From: Ovis canadensis
Taxonomy: Eukaryota > Chordata > Mammalia > Artiodactyla > Bovidae
NCBI RefSeq assembly: GCF_042477335.2
Contig: NC_091254.1
Location: 98,605,001 to 98,669,000 of the forward strand
Length of the DNA stretch: 64,000 bases
Direction of reading: 5' to 3'
Position 1 is the stretch's first letter. Every line of letters begins with the position of its first letter. A model generated the notes under the pieces. The model saw nothing but the letters and a program-made list of their open reading frames with translations. It did not search any database and was not told the origin of the DNA. The position numbers and the translations under genes are program-made. Of the stretch, positions 20,522 through 33,175 are shown in pieces.

Positions 20522-23500
20522 ATGGCCGTCCGGGCAGGGGCCGCGGCCGCCGGCGCCGCCGTGGTGGCGGTGCTCTCGGCCGCGCTGGCGCTCTACGGGC
20601 CGCCGCTGGACGCAGGTACGCGGCGGCGGGGCCGGGCGGGGGGCGCCGCCGGCCGCCGAGCGACCCCGAGGGCCCGGCCGCGGCTGCCGCAGAGGCGGGA
20701 GGCGGAGCAGGCGCGCCGGGCGAGCGCGCCCTCGGTGTTCGCGGCGTTGCCTCACGAGGCTTTGGAGACGCTCTTCACGCCGTCGCTTGGCCGGGGGCCT
20801 CCCTTGTCACGGCGGCGTGGGGATCCTGCTGTGAAGAGGGGGCTGTGAGCCAGGCTCCCCCCAGGCAGGGGCCGGAGCGGGGAGACCCGGGGCAGAGCTG
20901 CGGGGCTGCCTGGCACCCAGGTCCCTCCGCTGCCGCGCTGCCCCGGGACGCCCGCCCAGGCCCCCCACGACCTCTGCCGCGGTTTGTTTGGAGATATCTT
21001 GTTGGTCGCTATTTGTCTAAAATCCGTACACTCTGCTGCGGTCTGGCAAAGATTTTCTGAGTCGGCTTGAGGTTTCATCATTAGGCCAACTTGCTGAACT
21101 TTTTACCAGACAAAAAAAAACAACAAAAAACAGAATTGCAGGTCATTGACTTCCCCTCCTGGCCTTCTGGCATCTCCAGGTTAATTTAAAGATTGTTGCC
21201 ACTGGTTCCAAATCAGCCACAGTTCACATGAAATTGTTGGAGATCCGCACAGTTGTGAGTGGCGAGTCATTCTAGAAAACAGCCCAGAGTAAAGAAATCT
21301 ATTCAACTTTCCTCAGCCACATTCGTTTAACACAAACAAAAACCAGACAGGTTTGACCCGTTCCTCCAGATTCAGAATTGTATGAAGACAAATTTCTTAA
21401 TGGGGCAGATTTCAGGTTGCCTCTCCTCAAGGCCTTTTTATCCTTAGGTTTGCTGTGTCTGTTTTCAGCATTTCTGTGAGAAAGTCCAAATGGTGTGTGT
21501 TGGAGAGCTAGCTGAAACTTGCTTCTCTGTGGAGTGTAGGGAAATCTAGTTGATCTTCCTTCGGCTCTTTCTGGAACACTGTTCATCTCAGGTGAATGTT
21601 ATGGATGAGCCGTGTGAGTTGTGCTTTGCCTTCATACAGTTGCAGGTAACGAAAACTAGTGTACTTCTCAACAGTGATATGATTTTTTTTTTCCAGCAGT
21701 GATTTTTTTTTTTTAACCCATCACAGATTGCTTTCAGAAGGCACATGAGAAGCATTTGACTTGTTTTTTGGTTGGTGGTGTGATTGACTTTTTTTTAATT
21801 AAATTTTTTTTCTGCCTGAAAATGACAGCGTTTTGGTGCAACGTCGTGTTCTGCCCAGGCTTATCCACTCGTAACGGTGGCGTCTTCGCAGGTCTCTCTC
21901 TGACTCTCAGGTTCCTTGTCTGTAAAAGAAGGATAAACTGGCTTCCGCTAAAGAGTGAACCACGATGCCTTTAATTCATCAGACATCTACTGAGTGGCTT
22001 ATTTTGTGCCAGACTCTGTCCGAGGTGGTTGAGGGTGGAGTCCAGCCCTTAAGTCACAGGTGGGAACCCTGCCCACAGCATTCTGCAGAGGCAGAGGGGT
22101 AGCCTTAGCGGTATTGTGTGTGTAGCCAGGTGCTTAGGTTAAAGTAATGATAACTGATAAAGCCAGAATATTGTAAGGAACCCAGAGTAATCCTTGAGTG
22201 ACTGGTAAGTTTGGGTTCAGCTTCCAGTGTTTAGAAAGTACCCGTGTTTACTGTTCTGGGGTGTTTGGAGGGGCGGCCTTTCTCTGATGTGCTCACATTG
22301 ACCAGTCATGTTGAAACAGGTACCGCACAGATGGCCGTCAGTGGTCAGCAGGGCCGCCCTTAAGTTCTGTAACAGCCTAGGTTCCCGTCCTGCAGCTGGC
22401 CGGGGTGCCCACGCAGGTGTGTCTCCCAGCCACTGTGCACGGTGGGAAGACGGTGCGTGGCTGGGAATTTGAGGTGCAGATGGGACTGAGGCAGGGGCGA
22501 GGAGTGAGAGCTGGTTGTTGGCCCAGCACCTCGGTGGCGTGTGAAGTTGGGCCGGAATTGAGGGTCAGTGGCTAGGCTGATGGTTGAGCAAGCCTTCCTG
22601 TGCCTTTTCATGGCCAAAGGTTTATAGTGGTTCTGTTTGGAGTTTTAATCCTGTGTTGATTTGGAAGAAAGTGGGAAGGTGTTTGGTTGGATAATAATTA
22701 ATATTCTTTTTGCATCTTGGGGTCTAAGCATCTGATGTATCAACTAAGGAGTCATTTACATCTACTCACTGAAGAATATTCCTTGAATAGTTTTGTTGAA
22801 TGAAAGGTAAAACAGTATGAGCAATATTAAGATAAAGCTGTTTTACAGTATGGAGCTGAGTCAGCCTCTGGTCTTCACTTGAACTTATGACCCACGTGTA
22901 GTTTTTCTCCACTGCTGAGATAATGGGAAGATAAAAATATTGGATGCCTTTTATGTGAAAGTATTGTTCGTATCAGCAAAGATCCTTTAATTCTGGAGAA
23001 AATGCGTGCTTTATTGCCTCTTTATACGTTGGGCTCCATGGAACATAGAATTTCTCTCACAGTTCAGATGTCTTAAATAAAATGGCAGACATACAGCGCA
23101 GGAAGTTTTTCAAGAAAGGCCGATGAAAATCGGCTGTTTATAGACAGTTCAGGGGTCAGACTGAACTGCGATTACGATTCCATGCTTCCACTGTGGGGGG
23201 AGGAGGGGGGCAGAGGTTCAGTCTCGGGTCAGGGAACTAAGATGCTGTGTGCCTTGTGGCATGGCCAGAAAAGTGGAAAACCACTTTGAGCCCAGTGTGA
23301 GATGTGTTCTTTACTTAGAATGCCATTTCCAGTTGATTAGATTCTCGATTAGTATCTTTAACTGAGTATGGGAGCCAAGACTAGGAAACTAAATTGAGAA
23401 GAACATGAACCTGTCTGGCTTGAGTAGACAGTGGAAGGTAACAGAGGGGAGAAGAGGCCCAGCACGCCTGTGGGGAGATGGGGTGAATATGTGTAGCTCA

Positions 23501-26500
23501 GTGAGTACCAGTGCATTTAGGAAAGCTTTCTGAAGGGTTAAGTAGATTTCCAAGGCGTCCGATACATTTCAGAGTAAATCTGGTGCCTAACCACAGGTGT
23601 TAGTGTTGTGTTACCTCTAAACCTCATTTTCTTATGGAAAGGAAATCATGAGGCCACTGACTGAAAGGCTGCAGCGTTCATGTTAAGTCAGCTTTGGGAA
23701 GTATTTTGATTAACGCCTCTATTTTTATATATATATATTGATAGCTGTTTTTCTTTCTGAACATTTCCCTGTTTTTCAGCGTTAAAAAGAGCATTTTCAC
23801 TGCATAAAGCACACTCAGTAAAGGACATGGAAAATACTTTACAGCTGGTGAGAAATGTGGTCCCTCCCCTAACCACCAAGAAGCACAAAGGGCAGGATGG
23901 AAGGATCGGCGTGGTGGGAGGCTGCCGGGAGTAAGTGATGCGTCATCCACCCATCCGTCTGTCTGTCTAGTTGGATTCCAGGAATCATTCCCAAGTGTCA
24001 GCTGATGCTATGACAGTATTTTCCCGTGAGGAACGTTTGATTGAACAGCAGAGAAAGCAGGGGCCCTGACGGGGCAAGGTGACCGTGGCCTCCGCTCGCT
24101 GTTCCTCTCGGGCTGGGTCCTGCCCCTGGGGCACCGGCCAGTCCAGGGGGTCCGTGATCACCTTGAGCACACTCCCTCTCTGCAGAGGCCTCTGGCGAAC
24201 TCTCGCTGGCTTCTCAGACCTCCCGATTTTTTGTCTTTTGGTTTTCCCCCAGCACGCATCCCTACCCATCCTCCTTGCCAACAGAACCCGTCTTGTTCAG
24301 TTGGTGTTCCTGTGGGCATTTCTGGTAACTCCAGTGCTTTCTATGTCTCTATTAGTCTAGAGAGAAGTGTTGTCTTTATCATGTTAAGTCATCTCATCAA
24401 GTGTCCATCTCTGCTATACTTTAACAGGTTTTAAATTTTTCCCTGTACAGTTACCATGTGTTTTGATAAGGTTAATTCCTAGAAAGTTTATGATTTTTGT
24501 TGATATTGTAGATGGTATTATATTTTGCAATTAATTATTCCTGGAATTGAATAAGTTTTTTTCAGTTGATAGAAATCTTGCTGAACTAGTATGTACTAGG
24601 AGATAATTTTCCTGTTGAGATCTGGAGTAGTGCTTGCCTCATTCTCACTTTTGACTGTGAATATTTCCTTAGGTACACTGGAGCCCCCTATTTTGCAGCA
24701 ATCTCAGCTCTCAAAGTGGTAAGTTTGCTTATAGCTTCTTTGTTAGGATTTTTTAAGTGAAAGTGTCAGATCTTTTAAATATGACGGCAACAGATGTTTT
24801 CTGATAGAAATCTAAATAACGTTTCAGGTAACCTCGGGGGAGAGACACCTTTAAAGCTACCCTGACCTTTTGTATAGCCACAGAGGAACTCAGATGGAGT
24901 TTCTCTTAAATTCAGGTTTTATTAGAAGTGCCCCTTGCCACAGTGATCCCGGGCTGCCTTTTCAAGCCTCGCACAAGCAGTGGACACCTTTTCACTGTGG
25001 CCACAGCCCGGACATTTTGATCACGCGCATCCCAAAGGCCTGGCGGCCCGGGAACCGTGAGGTGGACCCTGCAGCCCACAGACCTCACAGTGACGCCGTC
25101 TGATGGCTGCTGACCTGCCCCTTGCTCAGTCAGTCGCTCAGTCATGTCCGGCTCTTTGCCACCCCCTGGACTGCAGCACGCCAGGCTCTTCTTGGGTGGC
25201 AGCGGTGTCGGCCTTTCCTTCCAGGCCTTTCTCAGGCTCTGCCACTGGCCAGGGCCTTCTCACCCGCCTCCTGGCGGGGGGCGAGCTGCGGCGGCCGGCG
25301 CACCTGCGGACTGTGCTGCGGGTCGGGGCGGTTGCGGCAGGGCTGCGCGCTCTGCGTGTCTGTCAGGCGAGTCCTGCCTGAGCCGGCCTGCTGTGCCCCT
25401 CCCCAGGGCGCGGATCTGTCCCACGTGTTCTGCACCCAGGAGGCCGCGCCCGTGATAAAGTCCTACAGCCCGGAGCTGATCGTGCACCCCATTCTGTGAG
25501 TGGGGCGGGGCCACAGGCGTCCCTGGACAGGGAACTCGGGGTGTGCGCAAGGCCGGTGTGGTTGTGCGTGGGCTGGTGGCGGGCAGTGGCACTGGGCATG
25601 GCATCCAGTGTGGCCCACGGGCACGGGGCAGTGGGGAAAGGGCGTAGGTGCTCCCGCTGGAGGCGCTCAGGACTGCCTGGCGACTGGACAGGTGGCCATG
25701 TGCTTCGTCGAAAGGGCTTTGGCGTCACTCACATGAGACGGGAGCCCACGGCTTCTGCAAGTGCCCGCCCAGCCTTGTGAACGCCACAGGGGCTCTGCTG
25801 GAGCCTGATGCTGTAAAAGGCTTGTCAGGCCACTGTTGAGAATAAGCCCTTGGGGCCCAGGAGTGGCAGGGGTCCCACTGGGAGGCGCTTGTCGGGTCCT
25901 GGGGGTGCCCTGCGGAGGAGAAGGGCCGGGTGGATGGTGTTTAAACTGGGAGGCAGGGGTGTGGGTGTGGGGGGAGGGCCTGGTGTGGAGGCAGCACGGA
26001 GCAGATGGGAGTGGGGGGCAGTGGGCGTGAGGGAGGCCAGGAGGGCATCCTGCAGCCAAGTGGAGAGCCGAGTGGAGGGTCCTGGAGGAGCCCCAGCTCA
26101 GGTCCTGGGACAGGAAAAGGACCCTGGGGGAAATCTGCCAAAGTCTGTAGTTGGATTAATAAAGGAAATGAACACAAAAATAAGCCGCCGACATGTCTCT
26201 TCTTGTTCAGGGACAGCCCGGAGGCCGTCCATGAAATGGAGCAGTGGCTGCCTCGACTGCACGCCCTGGTGGTGGGGCCCGGCCTCGGCAGGGATGACGC
26301 TCTGCTGGAAAACGTCAAGGTAGCCACGGCCTCTCCCGGGAGCCTGCTTTGGTCACGGGAAGTCTCTTGCTGCTAGTCGTCCTGTGGTGGGGGAGTTGGG
26401 GTTTGGGGACGGAGCAGGAAGGGGTGTGAGAGATGCACGTAGAGCAAGACCCGCTGGGCGAGCTCCCTGCGGGGCGCGGGCCCTCGTGCTGTGGCTGGGC

Positions 26501-29500
26501 GGGCTCTGCGGGTCCCGGCGTGATGCAGGTCCCGGCGTTGGGGCCAAGCAGCGTTCGCAGTGGCCTGGCTCGGGTCATGCTCGCGGTGCCCTCCCTGCTG
26601 GGGCCACCAGCAGCCTGCTCAGCTTGAGGTCTGGCGCTCCTGTGAGGGCGGCGCGCCCCGGTCACAGAGAGCCACGTTTGCGGAGCGCTCTGCACGGGCT
26701 TGGTTGGTGCGGGACTCAGAACAGCTGGTGCCCGGGGGCTTCCCTGTCACCGTGACCCGGGGGAGGGGGTGCTTCTGCGTTCTGATGATCTCACAGGACG
26801 CGCAAGCGTGCATTTGGTGGAGGTGTGTGTGCAGCCGTCCTTCCCGAGCCGTCCGATGGGTAAAGCGGGTGAAGGGCAGGCATGTGTGGGCTTTGGCAGA
26901 ATTCAGTGAGAACCTGAATGTCCTCGGGGCCCCTTCCACGACTCGTCGTTCCAGCCTTTGGAGTGGAAGCTGGGGCCAGAGACGCCGCGTCCTCAAGCCT
27001 GCGGCCTGTCGCTGAGCAGGGCCCGCGGCCGCCACAGGCGGGGCAGGGCTGCCCAGGACACGCGTCTGTGACGCTGGTGTCGACAGTCGGCCCAGTTACC
27101 GCACACGGTGTGGTCGGGGGCGCCCCTCCCGCAGCCTCTCAGCGCGTGTCCTGGAGCCACAGACCCGCTGCCGGCCCCCCAGGGACCGAGCTGCCGAGGG
27201 CGGCGACTGATGCCAGGGGGTGCTTGTTTACAGACGGTCCGTGTGGAGGGCCTGTCCTCACCCACCCAGATGGCAAGCACGCAAGCAAACTTTGACATGT
27301 TATCTGCCTGGAATACCTTAACTTTAATGTTTTCGTAGAACCGTCTTACAGACACGTGGGCTGTGCTCAGTCAAGGAATACTGTATCCAGAAAACTAAAA
27401 TAAAAGTGATTTTTATGGAGACGTGAAACCATAATCTGTATCAAGAGGGGTTGGGGATGAATTTAAGGTGATGAAAGGCAGGGTTCTCTGTGCTTAAAGT
27501 TCTTTGTTATTTTCAGAAATTCATAATAAAACGTTTAGTGTGTTTATCTTTAAAAAAAAAAGCTACTCTGCAGCGTGAGTTAGAGATTGGGAGTGAGCCA
27601 GCATAGACCTGCTGGCATGTCTGTGGCCCCGACCGGGCCCCAGCTAGCAGGCGGGCGTGCCCTCTGCTCGCCCCCTCTCGGCTCCCTCGGGTGCTGCCTA
27701 ATCATAGATGCTCAGTAGGTCTTTCCTGAGCGAGTTCGCTGTTGGCGTGATCTGTGCAACAGCCTGTCTGCACCTGGGCAGGACGGGTATGGGGCTCCTT
27801 TCTCGGCTGATGAGAATGTCATCCTGAAACTGATTGTGGTGATGGCTGCTTACTGTACCCTTTCAGTGAATGGACTAAACGGCCTGTAGCAACCTCAGTA
27901 AATAAAGCGAGCCCCTGCTGCGCGGCCACCTCAGGGAGGGAGGGGGTTTCTTCGGGATTCAGGTTCCTGCTTTTCCTTTCGGCGATTTTAGGAAGGTTTT
28001 CACAGGGCATAGCGCCCAGTCACTTAAAGGGCGCGGTTGCCGGGCTGGCGGTGTGTTCACGGAGTTCGCAGGCATCGCCACAGTCGGCTTTAGGACACTC
28101 GCGTCGAGCCTCGTTCACTGTTGACGGTCACGGTCACACTTAAAGACTCATGAAATGTGACGTACGAGAGGTGCGTAAAAACAGAAGAGCTGGGCGCTTC
28201 TTGAGGCGTCAGGTTTCTGACCCCGAATCCCGCGGGTCCGCAACTGTTGGGAGTTTGGAGATGCTGGCTGGGGGTCGGCCTCCGTGGACTGGCCTGAGAG
28301 CCAGCACCAGTGCTGGTCCTGTGGCTCACGTGTTCAGAGTTCAGGCCGGCCCTGCAGAGGGCTCTTCTCACTGTGTTTCACACTTGCTTAATGAGTCCCG
28401 GGTGTGTGTTGATGGCCTGGTGTGGAGTCCGTCGGAACTGCTGTTTCAGCTTTCCTCAGGCGACGGGCTCAGTGCTTAGCTGCCTGCCTTTCTTGCAGGG
28501 CATTCTAGAAGCATCCAAGGCCAGGGGCGTCCCCGTGGTCATCGACGCAGTGAGTGTGGCCCCTGCCCTGCCCCCTCCTCACCGCAGCCCCCTCGGCCGC
28601 TCCTGAATGACCCGCGTCCTCGTCCGCAGGACGGGCTCTGGCTTATTGCCCAGCAGCCAGCCCTCATCCAGGGCTACCAGAAGGCGGTCCTCACCCCCAA
28701 CCACGTGGAGTTCGGCAGACTGTCCGAGGCCGTGGTGAGTCAGCCAGGCACAGGCAGGTGACTGCATGCACTCCAGAGCATCCTCCGGTCAGCGTCCTTG
28801 ACGGGGTGAAACCTGGGTGGTGGACTCGGGGGTCAGCCTGGCCTCCAGGCACCCCCCCCTCCCGGGCGATTGCTTCGTCCCTGCCCCGCATGCCCTCCTC
28901 TGAGAGGTGGGGTGGGATGGGGTCCACGTCATAGGGTTTTTGAGGACGAGATCAAACCGCACCACTGACCGCACAGCATGGGGCTAGGTGCTGCCTGCAC
29001 GCCGCTGAGAGCCTGAGGGTCGGCCAGCCGGCCCTCGCTCCGCGCGCTTCCTCCACACCTGCCGCTCTGCCTCCGTGGACTCGGCCAGGCTGATCGTAGT
29101 TACTGTGGAAGAAAGCTCACATGTAAGGACCGAGCCATTCACACCGAAATTGTTGAAGGGTCAGCTGCATCTGTCCACCCAGCGTCCTACGTGTTCGCCC
29201 ATGTGCGTCTGCTCTTTATCCTTCAGAGCTGCGTCACTCGGGCAAACCTGCAGACTCCCTGCCATGGGCCGGGGCCCTGACTCCGCCAGGACCAGGTCGG
29301 GGCGGGCGGTTTCTGCCCCGAGGGCTGTGTTGCTGTCCGCCTGGAGCGCGGATGGCCTGGGCCTCAGGGCCCGGCTTGTCTGGCCGTTGGCAGGTGCCAG
29401 GCAGGCCCCTAGATGAGCCGGGCCCCGGGCAGACAGGCTCTCCCGTGTCCCATGAGGCCCATGTCTCTGGTCCTGTCTAGCTGGGGGCGCCCCTGGAGGG

Positions 29501-32082
29501 CGGGGACCGTCACGGAGCGGTGCTGAGACTCAGCCAGGCCCTGGGCAACGTCACCGTGATGCAGAAGGGGGAGCAGGACGTGATCTCTGACGGCGAGCAG
29601 GGTGAGTGGGTGCAGACGCCACCCCGCATCTCAGCCAGTTGGCACAGCCACACTGGGCACCAGCCCCAGGAGGACCGCTTGTCCGCACCCTCGGGAAGCC
29701 TGGCTTTGCCCTGTCGCTCGGTGTTCTGCACAGGGAGGTGGTCTTGGTGGGGCGTGCTGGCCCGGGCTGGCCCCGGCATGGCGGCGGATGCTCCTTCCCT
29801 GCTGTGTGCGACGGCCCATGGAGGGCCCCCCACGGCAGACGGACGCGGGCACTGAGTGCCTGCTGCTCGTTCAGTTCACAAGAGCGCCCAGAAAGGAGAC
29901 GCCAGGGAGCAGCTGGTGGCGCGGGAGCCCCCGGGCACCAAGCACAGCCTTGGGGGCCGCCTGCCCGTGCCCTCAGCGGGGCTCCGGGCTCAGCGCGCAG
30001 CACCTCTGCTCCCTGCAGGGCCCTCCCGCTGGTACAGCCCCCCGGTGGCGCCAGGCCCAGCGGGCAGTGGCCAGACAGCTGGACACGCAGGGCTGCTGAC
30101 CGGGTCATGGGAACCAGGGGCCAGAGAAGCACAGGCCTGGGCACGTGTGTGCACTCGCACGCACTCACACGCCACTCACACGCCACACGCACTCACACGC
30201 CACACACACGCACTCACACGCCACACGCACACACTCGCACGCCACACGCACGCACTCGCACGCCACACGCACGCACTCGCACGCCACGCACATGCGCACA
30301 CACGCACTCACACGCCACGCGCACACACTCACACGCCACGCACACGCACATGCGCACACACGCTGGACAGGAGACCCAGCGAGCGTTCTCCGAGGGACCC
30401 TGAGACCTGTGGGTTCTTCAGATGCTAGAAGGTGCTCTGATCCCTGACACAGTCAGAGGCACATCTGTTTCAGACATTTTCAAAGAAAAAGAAACTTCTC
30501 ACGGTGCAGAAAAGTCCCAGCCGGGGTGCCACCAGCTCCGAGTCTCCTGGAGGACAGGGGCCCTGGGGTGGGCGTGCTCATCCCCTCAGACCCTGGGTGC
30601 TGCTTGAGGGGCGGCCTCCTGCCGTGCTTGCCTGGAGGCTGCCACGTGGGGACGGCGGGGAGGAGGGTGGAGGGCGCCCCCAACGCGTCCTCTCCTCCGC
30701 AGTGCTCGTGTGCAGCCAGGAGGGCAGCGGCCGCAGGTGCGGGGGGCAGGGGGACCTCCTGTCGGGCTCCCTGGGCGTCCTGGCACACTGGGCCCTCCGG
30801 ACCGGCCCCCAGAAGACTGGCGGGTAAGTCCTGTCTCGTTGCTCCTGTTTCAGCAGCTCGTACGTATAGTGAGGAGCAGACTGGGATGCTCCCGGTGAAG
30901 CACCCAGGGCTGGCCAGGTTGATCCCTGCCACTGGTCTGGCCACAGGAAGCAGCCCTGTCCCCCTGGGTGGATGGCCTCCGGGGCATGGGTGGTTCTCCC
31001 TGCTCCCACCCCTGCTGGTGTGGGAGACGCTGCTCGGGGCTCTGCGGCGCCTGCTCTCAGAACGGCTGTCGTCGTGGCGGACACGCAGGAGGGGGGAGCT
31101 CATGTTGACAGATGAGTCTCCATGAGGCATTCGGGCTCTGAGCTGGGGGGCTCCCTCCCCAGATGGCATAGAGAGAGCTGGGGCACCCCCACCCCTTGGG
31201 AACTAGACCTCTGCTCTCCTCACCCATCCTGGCCACAGTGATGGTGCCAGGCTGCAGGGTCACCGCAAACCTGACCAGCACACCCGTGGGGTGTGTGCAA
31301 ACGGTGCTGGTGGGTCCAGCGACGTGGCAAGCAGGTGTCCCGGGGCGGGGGGGTGTGAGGGGCGTGGCCAGCAGATGTCCCCAGGGGGGTGTGAGCAGTG
31401 TGGCGAGCAGGTGTCCCCGGGGTGGGGGGGGGGTTGGGTATAAGCGACTTGGCGAGCAGGTGTTCCCGGGAGGTGGAGGGTATGAGCGACGTGATGAGCA
31501 GGTGTCCTCGGGGGTCTCAGCGACATAGTGAGCAGGTGTCCCTGGGGGTCTCAGTGACGCGGTGAGCAGGTGTCCTTGGGGGTGGGGGTATGAGCGGCGT
31601 GGTGAGCAGGTGTCCCCGGGGGTCTCAGCGACATAGTGAGCAGGTGTCCCCGGCCGCAGCATCCTCCAGGTCCTAGAACACAGCGGGCGCTGACGCTGAC
31701 CAGGTGCTGTGTGAGGTCACCTGGGGCGACAGCCGTGTCCTGACCCTTCCCACGTGCACAGCTGTTTCTGACGCTGGTCTGTCGGGATCGTCCATATCCC
31801 GGTTACCGGCCGTGTTCACTGTGGGGAGGCTGCCTCGGAGGCCCTTAGACTCGAGCTGACCAGCCTGGGTCCCGGGACGGCAGGCAGGATGTGCGGGGTG
31901 CGGTGGCCGCCCCTGAGACCTCTCCCCGCAGGCCCAGCCCGCTGCTCGTGGCCGCCTTCGGCGCCTGCGCCCTCACCCGGCAGTGCAGCCAGCAGGCCTT
32001 CCAGAAGCACGGACGCGCCACCACCACCTCTGACATGGTCGCCGAGGTCGGGCCCGCCTTCCGCAGGCTCTTCGAGGCCTGA
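20522..32082 (+). CDS. NAXD: ATP-dependent (S)-NAD(P)H-hydrate dehydratase
   Basis: Converts S-NADHX and S-NADPHX back to NADH and NADPH using ATP; it works with the epimerase NAXE. Coding exons: 20522-20615, 23780-23930, 24673-24718, 25407-25495, 26211-26319, 28499-28549, 28630-28734, 29481-29601, 30703-30823, 31932-32082. They have GT/AG borders and consistent phases and sum to 345 codons plus TGA (human about 347). Residues 1-31 are hydrophobic and signal-like. The YjeF C-terminal (ribokinase-like) domain follows: [17 protein letters not shown] (147-155), TPNHVEF (202-208) and GGQGDLLSG (269-277) with the catalytic Asp273. No frameshift or lost motif. The start matches the human signal-peptide form as I remember it; another first exon form is listed separately. 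Introns hold L1 and SINE fragments and two minisatellites. Confidence 0.96.
21890..22040. repeat. MIR-like and L2-like fragments in NAXD intron 1
   Basis: CTCAGGTTCCTTGTCTGTAAAAG resembles the MIR core and CATCTACTGAGTGGCTTATTTTGTGCCAG resembles the L2 3' end. Both are old and short. Confidence 0.4.
23172..23276 (+). mobile_element. CHR-type SINE fragment (NAXD intron 1)
   Basis: GATTCCATGCTTCCACTGTG, TCGGGTCAGGGAACTAAGATG, TGGCATGGCCAGAAAAG. The first 20-30 bases of the SINE are degraded. Confidence 0.75.
24330..24600 (-). mobile_element. old L1 ORF2 fragment (NAXD intron 2)
   Basis: Plus-strand words GGTTAATTCCTAGAAAGTTTATG, TTTTTGTTGATATTGTAGATGG and AATCTTGCTGAACTAGT follow the complement of the L1 ORF2 3' region. 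Strongly diverged. Confidence 0.6.
25123..25195 (-). mobile_element. BovB or Bov-tA 3'-end fragment (NAXD intron 3)
   Basis: CAGTCAGTCGCTCAGTCATGTCCGG and ACTGCAGCACGCCAGGC, a short reverse piece about 210 bp before exon 4. Confidence 0.75.
26320..28498. other. NAXD intron 5, no further gene seen
   Basis: A long intron. The first part (26,350-27,300) is GC-rich with scattered CpG; the rest is mixed. AATAAA words near 27400 and 27525 lie inside the intron and show no associated exon. No repeat identified with confidence. Confidence 0.45.
30139..30362. repeat. CACACGC minisatellite (NAXD intron 8)
   Basis: About 220 bp of tandem units such as CACGCACTCACACGCCA and CACTCGCACGCCACACG, almost wholly alternating pyrimidine-purine on one strand. 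It gives long spurious open frames on both strands. Confidence 0.93.
31320..31655. repeat. AGCAGGTGTCCCCGGGG minisatellite (NAXD intron 9)
   Basis: About nine irregular units, roughly 30-45 bp each, share GAGCAGGTGTCC(C/T)CGGGG or a close variant followed by a G-rich spacer and a GAGCG(A/G)C(G/A)T stretch. Variable unit length suggests past slippage or unequal exchange. Confidence 0.9.
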
Positions 32083-33175
32083 GCTGGAACTGCTGGAGGG
32101 CGGGTGCCGTCCGCCCGCCGCCTCCAAGAGGTCTGCGCTGTGCAGGCTGACACAACGCCAGTTTGGAGCTTAGCACTTTCTGCCTAAACTGATACGGGAC
32201 GGTGCTGGTGAACTCTCCTCAGCCTCTGTAGTGTCAGAAAAGAATTGCGTGACGAGGCAGTGATGGCGGCTCAGCCGGGCCGTGGGCTCCGCTGCTGCCT
32301 GGAGCGGACCCCGCGTCTGAGCGTCGTGTTCCTGTGAGAAGGGCCCTCACTAGCGGTCCTCACGGGGGTCCTGTCTCTCGTTCCCAACTGTGAGTCATGT
32401 TTTAACTTGAGGTCCTGCAAAGGCTGTGGTGTTCATTCTTCAGCTCATTTTGCCGTTTTAAACGGTTATTAGGTCGGACACGTCTGGGCAGAGACATTCC
32501 GCATTGGTTGGTTAATTGGCTGATGTTTTCCAGAATGGCCAGCGGTCTGTCAGAACTGGAAATCCTGGAGGCCCCTGGGGAAGCCACCAAAGTAAATGAT
32601 GGAGCCTGGCCCCCGAGTGTGCAGGGCAGCCCTGGGACACCTCACTTTGACGTGTCCGTGCAAAGGCAGGCGTGGTGATGGGCCCCTGGTGAGGGGTGCC
32701 CAGGGCTCCCAGGTCAGGGCCCAGGTGGGGGCCCAAGCTGCCCTGCACTTGCTGGAGGGGCCGGACACCGGGGCCTCTGCCTCGGGGCGGAGGCGGGGGC
32801 GCTCTCAGGAACGTTCAGAACGTGCTCTCTCTGTACTGAGCTGTCTTGTCGGCATCAGCTCAGCCTATGTGGCGCTTGGTGGCCCGTCTCATTTCTCCGT
32901 GGGGTCGATTACAGCGCGTGGCCCTGAGTGCGCTATCCACATGCTTTCTGCAGGGCGGGCCTGGCCCGTGTCCGTATGTCTGTCCTCAGTGACCCCTGCT
33001 CTCCATTCGGACAAAAGATCCCGCTTGCTTTGAATAGCTTGGACTTAAGGTTTCTTTAAAACTGTGGATCACTTACGTCTAATCGTAGAAAAGCTTCACT
33101 ACTGTCGTGGACCTTTCTTCTTTTGGGGAATTATACCTAAATCACGGTCATTATTAAAGGGCAGACGTGGTTGAT
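32083..33175 (+). other. NAXD 3' UTR (probable extent)
   Basis: Begins after the TGA at 32080-32082. No internal AATAAA was seen before the ATTAAA at 33153. The extent is inferred only from that signal. Confidence 0.35.
33153..33158 (+). terminator. candidate NAXD poly(A) signal ATTAAA
   Basis: ATTAAA about 1.07 kb after the NAXD stop codon, followed by a GT-rich stretch (GTGTGTTTTTTTC near 33191). It is the best candidate by position only. Confidence 0.35.

Noticed and set aside
20449-21060. 203-codon frame from the upstream NAXD ATG read through both donors
   Set aside because: Gly/Arg-rich translation of the CpG island and intron 1. Splicing at 20494 gives the sensible product.
27400-27530. 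AATAAA words as a gene end
   Set aside because: They lie inside NAXD intron 5 with no preceding exon or stop that would make a transcript end likely.
30139-30362. Regular array resembling CRISPR repeats
   Set aside because: Units are short, directly adjacent and have no unique spacers; this is a mammalian minisatellite.
29606-30403. Plus-strand frame of 265 codons rich in His-Thr-Pro repeats
   Set aside because: The repeats are the translated CACACGC minisatellite of NAXD intron 8.
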